In this document: positions 11,446-22,637 of the stretch, piece after piece
Layout: every line of letters begins with the position of its first letter
Numbering within the stretch: position 1 is the first letter of the stretch
Source: Malania oleifera
Lineage: Eukaryota; Streptophyta; Magnoliopsida; Santalales; Ximeniaceae
Assembly (NCBI RefSeq): GCF_029873635.1
Contig: NC_080422.1
Span: forward strand, 15,964,049 to 16,028,048
Reading direction: 5' to 3'
Length of the DNA: 64,000 nt
The notes under the pieces: generated by a model
What the model was told of the DNA's origin: nothing
Seen by the model: the letters and a program-made list of their open reading frames with translations, nothing else
Databases searched by the model: none
Position numbers and translations under genes: made by a program

Positions 11446-12916
11446 TGTCGGCCTAAGAGTGTGTCTAGAGGGGTGGGGGTGAATAAACTATTTTGGTGGA
11501 TAATAAATTTTTCTACAAAACAATAAAACTGTGGCAAGATACAAGCAATTTATCACAAATATTTGCAAAGTAAAAATCACAAGTAAATAAAGTAGATAAG
11601 AGAGAAAAAAAACTTGATACTGTGATTTTAATGTGGTTCGACACCTAACCTACGTTCACGCCTTGAGGCTAACTCAAGGATTGTAAAATCCACTATGTAA
11701 TCTCCTTTCAAGATGAAGAAGCCTTTACAACTTGGGATCAAATCCTTGATGCAAACCAAAAGCTAATTCATGGAGTTCACCAAGAACCTCCTTCAATATG
11801 GTTCACTAAGAACCTCTGATTCACCAAGAATCAATTAACAATCACAATGAATGTAGTGAAGACTCCTTCTTGAGCTGATAATACAATGTAAATCTTCACA
11901 CTACTCTCTTTAGCAAATGATATGTAACAAGAACAAAGAGCAAGAGAGTTTTGAGCATATATGATAACCTAGAATGAATGCAACAACCACTTGATCACTA
12001 ATCAATGTGTTTAATAAATGCAAATGACTTGTATTTATGGGCAAAGGGATGAGCAAGCCGTTGTCAGGTTGTTGGGCATTTAATGAGATAAGACAAGTTA
12101 AAAACTAGCCATTTTAAGCTCGCAGTTTTAGGTTTCACGATGCAAATCGTCGATGATTTCAGTCGATTCATCGATGAGTTGCCCTAAGTCGTCAACAAAT
12201 TACCCCTATTCGTCAATGAGTCACTTGGGCTAAAAACTAAACATTTATCTACTGAAAAATTTAGTCGAAATTTCAAGCTAATTCATCGACGAGTTCCCCT
12301 AATTCGTTGACGATTCACCCCTATTCGTCGACGATTTTCTGGGCAGAAACTCAATTTGCCTACTAATGTAATTAGTCGATGAATACACCCAAGTAGTCGG
12401 CAATTTGTCTTGTTTTTCATACCAATAAGCCTTTTAATGAATTAACCCATTCTTGGACAAAAGTATATGAAAAATATTAAGTCTAATGAAGATTAATACT
12501 TGTCCTTATGAACTTCCAATAGATTATAAGATATCTTGTGTATGAAAATGCTTTTGAAAACTCATTTTGATATCTTATGCACTAGTATGAATCAGTATGC
12601 ATATGTATTTGCTCAACTCTTGCTAGTTATTCTTACTAATATCATAAACACAAGAGTTACAAGAAATCCTACCTCACACACAACTCATTACATATGTAAG
12701 ACTTTATAAGGCTTCAGTTGGTTGTGTTTGGGTATTCCTTGTGTAAGCTTTGACCATTGTTTCATTGAAATTCACCTTAAGCTTGTGCTTGCTCCATTAT
12801 TGACCTATTGTCCTATACTACACTAGAGTGCACAGATTAGTTAACCTACGGGTCCTCAATGGGTTGTTATAATCAAAACCTACTAGATTAGGATACTTTA
12901 GCTACTAAGGCTAGCA
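11446..12916 (-). repeat. 3' LTR of element B with TCGTCGACGA palindrome array
   Basis: Starts TGTCGGCCTAAGAGTGTG and ends AAGGCTAGCA. Its last 366 bp are repeated at 47183-47548. It contains a cluster of 10-mers related to TCGTCGACGA starting at 12147, 12168, 12189, 12210, 12283, 12304 and 12325; the spacing is 21 bp within each group. Confidence 0.85.
12147..12334. promoter_or_regulatory. Phased CpG palindrome cluster in LTR B
   Basis: Seven 10-bp sites (for example TCGTCGATGA, TCATCGATGA, TCGTCAACAA and TCGTCGACGA) in two groups at exact 21-bp spacing, about two turns of B-DNA. The variants are mostly CG to TG or CA changes. A role as binding sites is an inference. Confidence 0.55.
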
Positions 12917-12980
12917 ATCTCCCCATTTTCAATGATGACAAACCATTGGTGTTTTTGTAGGATATTTCTTAAAAACTCCT

Positions 12981-15142
12981 TATTGGCCTTACAAGGCTTA
13001 AAATCTTGTTTTGATGATAACAAATCAGAGGAACTTAACATATTTGGTTAAGTGACGATATTTCAGGACTCAAGTATGTGAATACAAGGTCAGGTGCACA
13101 TAAGGATTATTGAAAGTTTATACTCCAAAGAAAGAAGATCTTATGAAGTTTATACTATTAAAGTATGGATTCAATGATGATTTGATGAAGCTTAAGGTGA
13201 ATTGAAGTTGAAAGTTAAGATAGACTCAAGAGATGGAAAAGCATGAAGACTTAAGTGCTTAGAATGTATGAGTCTTAAGAAGTCTCATGTAAGTAGTTCA
13301 AGCGATTTCAATATGGATACATGTAACTTGGTTAATTTCTTGGACTTTGATACCTTTTAAAATACTTGGAAAATATTTTTATGAGGTCAAAAGTTATTTC
13401 AAAAAGGTTAAAATTATTTTTTGAAATGAAAAGCACAAAAAACAGGATTTTCCAAATTCCGTTCTTTTTTCTATATCTGCATTGATGTGCATTTTTCCCT
13501 ATCAAAAACTCCTTATCTTAAAGAGCGTTTAACATGAAAGTTGTGGAATTTTCTCTTAAATTTCTGTTGATACCAAGAACGTCTAATTTGGAATTATATA
13601 GAAAACGTTATGATCAAAATACTAAAGGGTGGTCAAAGTTGTCAGGCGCCTAAATGTGTTGACCCATGCGTCTGACACAAGGACATAATGAAATTGGGCA
13701 AACCCGAGAGGATCTAGGCGACTGACTCTTCAAACCCAGTCGACCGACTCTTCGAAATTTAGATTTTTAAAAGTAACGGGAAGTTTCCAAAAATTGAGTT
13801 TTTGAATTCTAAACGTTATAAAAACTTGGGAAACACTCTAAGTCACTTGGGGAACACGAAATACACCTTCTAAACTCTATAAATATTCCCCAAGACAAAT
13901 GATTTTAACCACAAAGAATTAAAATCACTAATCAAGCTATTTTTGCTTACAATCTTCAAAAAGCTCTCTTGCTCACATACTTGCTAAAGTTTCTACTGAG
14001 TCTTACTGATAAATTTCTCATCGATCTTTGCGCACAAATTCTAAATATTTCAATCTAAGAAAGAACCCGATGATATACACTTGAACTTAATCTTTCTATA
14101 TTGTTATTTAATTGAAGTATATATTTTTTTAATTATACTAATCTGCTTTTATTGAGAGTGTCTTTGTAGACCAATTTTTTTTGTTATTGATTTTCTTGAC
14201 GGTTCAGGTTGTTTGGATCATTGTACCGAGAGTGGGGTATCGCTTAAAGAGGAGTGCTCTATCCTATTGAAAGAGTATTGTAAAGGTTTGCTCCGTCCGT
14301 AAATGAGTGGTATAAGGAAACCCTTAGGTGCGTTGCCTAAGGCAAGGATGTAGGTGGGTATAGCCGAACCTCGTAAAAATCTCGGGAGTACATTGATTGA
14401 TCTTTTGCGGAAACCTCAAAGGGAGTACATTGATTAATCTTTTGTGGAAACCTTGAATAAAGGAAGTGTGTTGATTGATAGATATCAAAAACTAAATTTG
14501 GAAAGACTGCCAAATTTCTAAGTGATTCTTTATCAGCATACTAATTTGTTTATTGGATTGACATACTTAAAAGCAAAACGAAAATCTGATATTGGTTGTG
14601 TATTCACATCAAGGTTTGAACTTGAAACTGATATATTGAAGTACTGAACGTTTAAAGCTGAGACTTAATTATTTGATATTTTGAAATTCAGTTTGACATC
14701 ATCTTCATTCATTAATTAAAGAAAATTTGAGTTTTTGCTCAAGCTGGTCTTTAACATAAAAGATTGATTGGATTGAATTTTCAGATAAAGCCTTGAAAGT
14801 TGAAATTGTTGAATACATAGCTGATATAAATTTTGTGAAATAAATTATTCTATTGAAACAAAATTACAAGATAGTTAAGATAAATTTCATATATCAATAT
14901 TCTCTTTGAAGTATACTGGAAAAAAAAAATCTGATCTGAATATTCATCTATTGAAATTCTAAAAGTTGAATTGGCAATATTATCTCTTGTTGATAATAAT
15001 TGAGTGAAGAGTGTGATTGTTGAATATATATATTTTTTGAATCAAAACTAAAATTGAAGAAGGGTTATACTTGACTAAAAGTTTACAAAGAAAATTTTAA
15101 AACCCAATTCACCCCCCTCTTAAGAGTACACCTTACTTTTCA
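12981..15142 (+). repeat. 5' LTR of element E
   Basis: Begins TATTGGCCTTACAAGGC (TG changed to TA compared with the right LTR) and ends CTTACTTTTCA just before the primer-binding site. GC-rich quasi-palindromes lie at 13643, 13665, 13715 and 13737 (CAGGCGCCTAA, ATGCGTCTGAC, TAGGCGACTGAC, CAGTCGACCGAC). Compared with the right LTR it has about 150 extra bases near 14070-14225 and lacks about 120 bases after 14385. Confidence 0.85.
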
Positions 15143-15143
15143 A

Positions 15144-15159
15144 TTGGTATCAGAGCGAG
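15144..15159 (+). other. Primer-binding site of element E
   Basis: TTGGTATCAGAGCGAGG follows the LTR end. TGGTATCAGAGC is the standard complement of the initiator tRNA-Met 3' end used by plant LTR elements. Confidence 0.9.
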
Positions 15160-15266
15160 GTTGTAGCAAATCTTAATCTAGAAGCTACATAAAGATTTAA
15201 ATTGCACACCAAGGTGTATCTCCTTTCTTCGAGGGTCAATCCTCTTGTAGACCACTCTTTTTTGCG

Positions 15267-17050
15267 ATGTCAACTATACTTTTTGGAAACAACGAATGAG
15301 GATATACTTGCACACCATGGATTGGAAAGCTTGGAAAGTTGTCACACATGATGACCACATCTCTACCAAAAACATAGATGGCAAAGAAGTATCCAAAAAG
15401 GAAAAAGACATGACCGATAATGATTTTAAGATACTACAAGTTAATTCAAGTGTCATGAATGCACTATATTGTGCCTTGGATGTAAATAAGTTTAATAGGG
15501 TCATGGCCTGAAAGTCAGCTAAAGAAATTTGGGATAAGCTAGAGTTAATGTATGAAGGAACAGTTGATGTTAGAGATAATAGAATCGACATGCTCACAAA
15601 CAAGTATGATGCCTTTAGGATGAACCCGAATGAAACTATTACTAGTATGTACACTAGGTTCACCCATATAATAAACTCCCTCAATGCCTTAGGGAAAAAC
15701 TACTCTACATATGAGATGATTCAGAAAATCCTTACAGGACTTCCACCAATTAGGGAACCTAAGGCAACTGCAATAACTGAAGGAAGAAATTTGAAAAATA
15801 CCTCTCTAGATGAATTAATAGGATCCCTACTCACATATGAGATGACAATAAATGAAAGAAGGAGAAAATCTAAAGCCAAGGAATCCATTGCATTTAAATC
15901 TTCAAATGAAAGTTCTAGTGATGAGGATGAAGAGACAATGGATGTAAATGATACAACCTTCATAACCAAGAAACTTGCAAAAATCCTTAGAAAGAAGAAT
16001 AAATTTAGAAGAAAAATTCGGAACTCAAAATCAGATAAATAAGAAGAAGAAGAAATCAGTAAGAAGAAAACAAAGACTAAACTTCCAACGTGTTATAATT
16101 GTAAGAAAGTTGGACACATAAAATTAGATTGTCCACAACTTAAGAAGGACTCCAAGAAGAAAAATGAAAAGGCAATGAAGGTCACTACATGGGAAAATAT
16201 TAGTACAAGTAGTTCAGAAAGTGAATCAAGTGATCAAGAAGTTGCTTATACTTGCTTTATGACATGGGATGATGATGAAGAACAAAGTTCCATATCCAAA
16301 TCATTAAATGACTTATAAAATGAATCTTGTTCATCTGAGGAATCCAATATTAAGAATATTCCATCTTATGAAGAATTACAAAGTGAACTATTCATTGTTC
16401 ATAAAATTCTAGTTAAAGTAACTAAACGATACATTTCATTGAAAAATAAGAATGGAACTATTATGAAAGAATTAGAATCTAAAAATTTTGCTAAAAGAGA
16501 AAAGGATTTAAAAATCAAGAGATTAGAAAGCAAGAATGAAAATATGATGAAAGAATTGGAAGATCTGAGATCCCAAACTTCCATTGATAATGAGAAAGAT
16601 CTATATATTTCTGAACTAGAAAACAAAATCAGCAAAATGTCTCAAAATCAAGAAAAAGGTAAAAATACACAAGACCTAAAAATCTATGATCTTGAAATGA
16701 AAATTGAGGATCAAAATAAAATAATTTACAACTTCACTAGAGGAAAAGAAAATCTTGATAAAATGATTGGCGCACAAAGAATGTCATTGAATAAAGAAGG
16801 CATAGGATTCAATGAAATTGAGAATACAAGAAAAAAAGAACCTTTACATGGGGTACTTTACAAAAGCCTCCAAAGACTATGTTAGCACCTCCTCAAATGC
16901 TTAGACACATACCACATGTTTTCTATGTAAGGAGAAAGGACATATTAAGTTTGAATGTCCATTAAAAAGAAAGGGTGCAAAAATCAGACAATTTTGGGGA
17001 ATAAAAGAATTAACTCTTGTTAAACCATCCGGACCCAAGAAAGTATGAGT
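15267..17050 (+). pseudogene. Element E Gag with coiled coil and two zinc knuckles
   Basis: Gag packages element RNA into virus-like particles. The frame starts near 15267 (MSTILFGNN), breaks early, and resumes at 15296-16042 with one internal stop at about 15509. UBN2-type gag sequence is visible (MYEGTVDVRDNRIDMLTNKY; TRFTHIINSLNALGKNYSTY). A CCHC knuckle at about 16091-16132 reads CYNCKKVGHIKLDC. A lysine/glutamate-rich coiled coil follows (16439-16885). A second knuckle, CFLCKEKGHIKFEC, lies at 16917-16958. After GPKKV*VPR at about 17030-17060, where protease would normally follow, there is no pol homology. At least four stops or shifts break the frame. Confidence 0.82.
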
Positions 17051-17060
17051 ACCTAGATAA

Positions 17061-18211
17061 AAAGCCTAGTTCACAAACTAAGGACTCCAAAGATATTAGG
17101 ATTAGTCATTCCCTTTTTAGAAATCAAGAAAGCTAAATCTATACTAAAATGAAAAGGGATGCCTCCATAGCCTACAAGATTCAAGATAGCCAATTCAAAT
17201 ATAAGAAGAAAATTTCTCCTTGTTCAATATATGGAAAGCTACTTAATCCAATTTAATACAAAGATATTGAACTAGTTGAAATGGAAAATCTTATAGAAGA
17301 GTTTATGAGCTTATTGATGACTATAACATTGAAACAAATGAATACAAAAATGGTATTGTTGGCCACAAATCAAGAAATCTTGGATTGTACAAGGCTTATC
17401 TTCGAAATCAAGGAAGTCATTTGCTTCAAAAAGCCAATTTAGAAAGTCATTTGAAGCTTGATAAAATGACAAATCAAAAGAGAGAGATTGAGTTGCAAAA
17501 TTGAAATAACTTGCTAAACATGAGCAAGTTATGATACTAATGATATTGATATGATATTGGTATTATTCTAGATATTGGTATCCATAAGTACGTACATGAA
17601 ATTAATTGATATTTGAGCATGACATGATAAATTTAAAAGCATGCTTGGTAATCTTGACACCTTCATGAATATATAGTTTATACTTCAAGAATGAAATTCT
17701 AAATTTATTGAATATGAAATACATTTCATTCAGGGGGAGTTATACTTATTAAGTAATGATATCATGATTACTGGAAATTATTGAAAATTCTGATATACAA
17801 TCTTTTTTATATTCTCATGCTATTTTGGGACTTATTGTCTATTTTTTATGCATGATGAATGCAAAGTTTCTACCTCTGTGCCTTCACTGAATATATACTT
17901 TTGCTTATGTTTGCTCTTTGCCTTAGTATTTATATGTTTTTCTTGATATCTTACTATTTTTGATTGATGTCAAAAGGGGAAGAAGTTTTGGGTAAAAATT
18001 GAGCATGATAATTGATTTTGAATTATGACATGATGTGATATTAAGCTAATCTTGATAAATGAGAATGATATTGAAATTGATCGTGAATTCTGACATGTTT
18101 ATTGAAGTTGATCTTGATATTGAAAATATTATTAAGTTGATGCTTATTGTAAGGAGGAGCCGTTTTAAGGCTTACTCATTTCTTGTTTATCATCATAAAA
18201 AAGTGGGAGAT
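17061..18211 (+). other. Non-coding internal region of element E
   Basis: No pol-like reading frame remains. The end carries an A-rich, purine-rich stretch with the polypurine tract AAGTGGGAGAT at 18201-18211 next to the right LTR. A short GGGGGAGTTATACTT segment at 17732 resembles an additional internal polypurine tract, as is common in SIRE-type elements. Confidence 0.6.
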
Positions 18212-20314
18212 TGTTGGCCTTACAAGACTTAAAATCTTATTTTGATGATAAAAAATTAGAGGAACTTAACATATTTGGTTAAGTGATGATATTTCAAGAC
18301 TTAAGTATGTGAATACAAGGTCAAGTGCACACAAGGATTATTGAAAGCTTATACTCCAAAGAAAGAAGATCTCATAAAAATTATACTATTAAAGTATGGA
18401 TTCAAAGATGATTTGATGAAACTTAAAGTGAATTGAAGTTGGAAGTCAAGATAGACTCAAGAGATGAAAACATGAAGACTTAAGTGCTTAGAATGTATAA
18501 GTCTTAAGAAGTCTCATGTAAGTACTCTAAGCGATTTTAATATGGATACATGAGGCTCTTAGGTTAATTTATTGGATCTAGATACCTTTTAAAATACTTG
18601 AAAAATAATTTTATAAGGTCAAAATTTATTTCAAAAAGGTTAAAAGCACCAAAACAAGATTTTCCAAATTCTGTTTTTTTTTTTTTATATCCGCATTGAT
18701 GTGCATTTTTATCTATCAAAAACTCCTTATATTTAAGAGTGTTTAACATGAAAGTTGTGGGATTTTCTCTTAACTTTCTGTTGATACCAAGAAAGTCTAA
18801 TTTTGAATTGTATAGAAAAAGTTATGACCAAAATACTGAAAGGTGGTCAAAGCTATCAGGCGCCTGAATGTGTTGACCTAGGCGATTGACACAAGGACAA
18901 AATGAAATTGGGCAAACCCGAGAGGATCTAGGTGACTGACTCTTCAAACTCAGTTGACTGAATCTTTGAAATTTAATTTTTAAAAGTAACGGGAAGTTTC
19001 CGAAAATTGAGTGTTTGATTTCTAAACGTTATAAAAACTTTGGAAACACTCCAAGTCACTTGGGGTACATGAAATACACCTTCTAAACTCTATAAATACC
19101 CCCAAGACAAATGATTTTAACCACCAAGAATTAAAATCACTAATCAAGCTCTCTTTGCTTACAATCTTCAAAAAGCTCTCTTGCTCACATACTTACCAAA
19201 GTTTTTACTGAGTCTTGCTGATAATTTCTCACCGATCTTTGCGCACAAATTCTAAATCTTTCAATCTAAGAAAGAACCGAGCATTGTATCGCTTGGAGAG
19301 GAGTGCTATATCCTATTGAAGGAGTGTTGCAAAGGTTTGCTCCGCTTGTAAAGGAGTGGTATAGTGAAATCCTTAGGTGCGTTGCCTAAGGGGAAGATGT
19401 AGGCGAGTATAGCCGAATCTCGTAAAAATCCTGATGTCTCTCTCTTTCTCTAAATCTCTTTAATTTCTTGCACATATATAAATTGCATGGATGAATGTTT
19501 ATTATGTGAAAAATAACTTGTGATTGGGAATTGTAACGAGAGTACGTTGATTGATCTTTTGCAGAAAGCTCAAAGGGAGTACGTTGATTAATCTTTTGCT
19601 GAAACCTTGATTAAAGGAAGTGTGTTGATTGATAGTTATCAAAAACTGAATTTTGAAAGATTGCTAAATTTTTAAGTGATTCTTTATCAGCATACTAATT
19701 TGTTTATTGGATTGACATATTCAAAAGCAAAACTAAAATTTGATATTGGTTGTGTATTCACATCAAGGTTTGAACTTGAAACTGATTTATTGAAGTGCTG
19801 AATGTTTAAAATTGAGACTTATTTATTTGATATTTTGAAACTCAGTTTGACATCATCTTCATTTATTAATTAAAGAAAACATGATTTTTTGCTCAAACTG
19901 GTCTTTAACATAAAAGATTGATTGGATTGAATTTTCAGATAAAACCTTGAAAGCTGAAATTGTTGAATGCATAGCTGATATGAGTTTTATGAAATAAATT
20001 ATTCTATTGAAACAAAATTACAAGATACTTAAGATAACTTTCAGATATCAATATTGTCTTTGAAGCATACTAAAAATAAAATCTGATCTGAATATTCATC
20101 TATTGATATTCTAGAAGTTGAATTAGCAATATTCTAGAAGTTCAATTTTGTTATCTCTTGTTGAATTAACAAAATTACAAGATATATATTTATATTTTTT
20201 GAATCAAAACTAAAATTGAAGAAGGGTTATACTTAACTAAAAGTTTACAAAGAAAATTTTAAAATCCAATTCACCCCCTCTTGAGATTACACCTTACTTC
20301 CCCCCCCCCCTTCA
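18212..20314 (+). repeat. 3' LTR of element E
   Basis: Begins TGTTGGCCTTACAAGAC and matches 12981-15142 throughout, apart from a deletion near 19280 and an extra segment with TC repeats at about 19430-19545. The end is CCTTACTT, a C11 run and TTCA. Confidence 0.85.
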
Positions 20315-20613
20315 AAATATGCATACTTGTTTGAAATTTAAGAAACCATTCCTCCCCCTTACTGTATGCATTTCATGCATAATAAAAGTATTCAACTTTA
20401 AGTTTCACAATCTTGCAACATTTTAAAAGTTCATTTTAATATGAATCAGCAAGCAAAAACTGAACTTTTCAATGAGACTAGGTATATCCAACAATTCAAC
20501 AGTATTTCCAACAGATAACCAGTATGTCCAACAGATAAACAGTATGTACAACGAATAACCAGTATGTCCAACAGTATTTAATATATCCAACAAGTCTTTT
20601 CCTACATGTGTAT
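20315..20613. repeat. Residual element B DNA with 20-bp tandem repeat
   Basis: A short non-coding stretch. It contains five tandem 20-bp units (20489-20590) of the type CAACAGATAACCAGTATGTC. It also contains TCCTCCCCCTTACTGTATGC (20351-20370), whose reverse complement resembles a polypurine tract, consistent with being the 3' internal part of the minus-strand element B. Confidence 0.55.
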
Positions 20614-22637
20614 TGTTGCAACGTCCCCGAACGCAGCGGAAATAAGGCGCCCTTAGGTGGTGCGAACTGAAAAAGGTGGTTTTTTTTTTTTGGGAAAATA
20701 TGGTGTGAAGGATTTAAGGGTATATTTATTTATTTAGACTTTAAAAGCCTCAGAAGTATTAAAATAACATATTATTTAGGATTAATTTAATGGAACTAGA
20801 ATTTTTGATTCAGGGTTTGGGTGAGCGCCACAAGTATGTTTCCGGAGTCCCTATCAGCGTAGTTCAAGAAACTAGATAAGGGGAAAAATATATATTAAAT
20901 CAGAATTTTTATGAATTTAATGAAAAATAAATTGTGTTATATGTATATGTATATGTTTCGGTATGGGTTTAAAATGCCAACTGTTTAAATTATATTTTTT
21001 CGAGTTTAGGGCTGTTTATTAGATATGTATATGAGAAAATGAACTAATGAAAGTGGAAAAATATTTTAAGAGTAATTATGTAAGGAATGAAAGGTATTTT
21101 TGGTATATAAACGTTAAATGTTGGTTGACTTATTTTACAGACAATGTATGAATTTTATTACTAAACCGTGTGGCATGAGATTCTGTGAAAATATATATTA
21201 AATGTATGAAATGCTGGTTAAGTAATGCATTGTGAATAAAACATGATATGGACTATATTGCTTGTGTGTGTTAATACAACCATGTAAACAACTAAAAAAT
21301 GCTGGGTAAACAGCTGAAAGATGCTGGGTAAATATGTAATAGCTGCAAAATGCTAGGTAGAACAGTTAAAAGATGCTGGGTAAATGTATGGCAGCTGAAA
21401 AATGCTGAGTAAAATAGTTGAAAGATGCTGGGTATGAAATGAAATGAAATGAAAAGGGAAATGAATGTGAATAGTGTAAAATGGGAAAGAGTCACTTAAA
21501 GTGAAATGCAATGCAATGTCAAGCTATGAATATGAACAAATGTGTATGATTGAATAATGATAGAAAGAATGAGGTATTATGATATTAGAAGTATGCATGT
21601 ATGTAGAACATGTTACGATTGGGTGAGGCGTACCTTTCGCCTAAGGACTTGCTGAGTAAGGTGAGTGCACTAGTAGCTACAGATGTGGCAGTAGCCGCAT
21701 AACGTACTAGGGCAGAGGGAACCTACTTGTATAAGTGGGTAGATTTCCCTATCCTTAGGGCCTTTTCCAGTAAGCTATTGTTGAACGGTGTGAGTACGAG
21801 ATTAATTTATCACTTGAGGGCTTACTGAGTAAGGTGAGTGCCCTGGTATGCTTTAACTGTGACCTTTGGGTTGCCTAGGTATTAGAGTAGAGGGGTGCTA
21901 CTTGTATGAACAGGTAATCACCCCTATCCTTGGGTAATCTCGGGGGTTAAATCTTTTGCATGTGTTTGGTTAGGATCAGAAAATGATTTCAGAAATTTTA
22001 TTAAAGATTCACAAATGTTGAATATTATGTTGATTATAATCTCGTGTTAGCCACATACTGTTTTGATATGTATGTTCCTTCCCTTACTGAGATGTGTCTC
22101 ACTTGAATATGAAATTATCTTTTTCAGGATTTCCTCGAGATCGAGCTTAGAGAGCTCGAGATTTTATAGCATTTTTGGTAAATAGAAAGAGAAAATGGTA
22201 TATTTTTGTGTTAATTTTGATATGTATATTTTATGTTTTATGATTTATGTTTTAAGTTTTATAAGATATGGATGGTTGTGAAACATACTAGTATTTGTGG
22301 ATAATGTGTTGGAGACATGTATATATTTGAATACAGGTGGATGATTAATTTATTATGATTGGTAGTTAGAATTAGTAAACTCTGGTATTATGTTATATGG
22401 AGATTATGTTTATGTTTTCCACTGCGTATATGTTGATTATAGATTATTAGAGATTTTATTAGGTATAACATGCTGGACCAGGATTTAAAATAAAAAAAAA
22501 GAATCAACTACAAATTTTTTTTTTTTTTGTTTTTAAGAAATTATAATAATTGTTCTTTTCAAAATTTAATTTTTTGTTTCAAAGCTCGACTTAGTTTAGG
22601 GTTAGTTTTATTAAAGCTCGTGTTTTTATCATGTTCT
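20614..22637 (+). repeat. LTR-like fragment of a gypsy element (part of segment X)
   Basis: Starts TGTTGCAACGTCCCCGAACG. Near 22080-22105 it has TTACTGAGATGTGTCTCACT, the counterpart of TTACTGAGAGGTGTCTCACC on the minus strand of the G1 LTRs, so it is probably a gypsy LTR in plus orientation. It contains a tandem repeat of 24-30 bp (GCTGAAAGATGCTGGGTAAA type, about 21288-21440) and an imperfect 173-bp-spaced duplication (21649 and 21822 copies of GAGTAAGGTGAGTGC). It has no coding sequence. Its 3' end is unclear; an A-rich junction lies near 22490-22530. Confidence 0.5.
21288..21440 (+). repeat. Tandem repeat, 24-30 bp unit, about six copies
   Basis: Units end in AGATGCTGGGTAAA or close variants, with start points near 21288, 21311, 21341, 21363, 21391 and 21415. 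It lies inside the LTR-like fragment. Confidence 0.75.

Larger units (their letters stand above)
12981..20314 (+). mobile_element. Gag-only, long-LTR copia element E (SIRE/Maximus-like)
   Basis: Two LTRs of about 2.1 kb (12981-15142 and 18212-20314) flank only 3.07 kb of internal DNA. A tRNA-Met type primer-binding site follows the left LTR, and a polypurine tract (AAAAAAGTGGGAGAT) precedes the right LTR, so it reads on the plus strand. The internal region encodes a long Gag with two zinc knuckles and a coiled coil, but no protease, integrase, RT or RNase H was found. It is therefore a non-autonomous derivative. No target-site duplication was recognised; the right LTR ends in an unusual C11 run (20300-20310). 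Confidence 0.85.
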
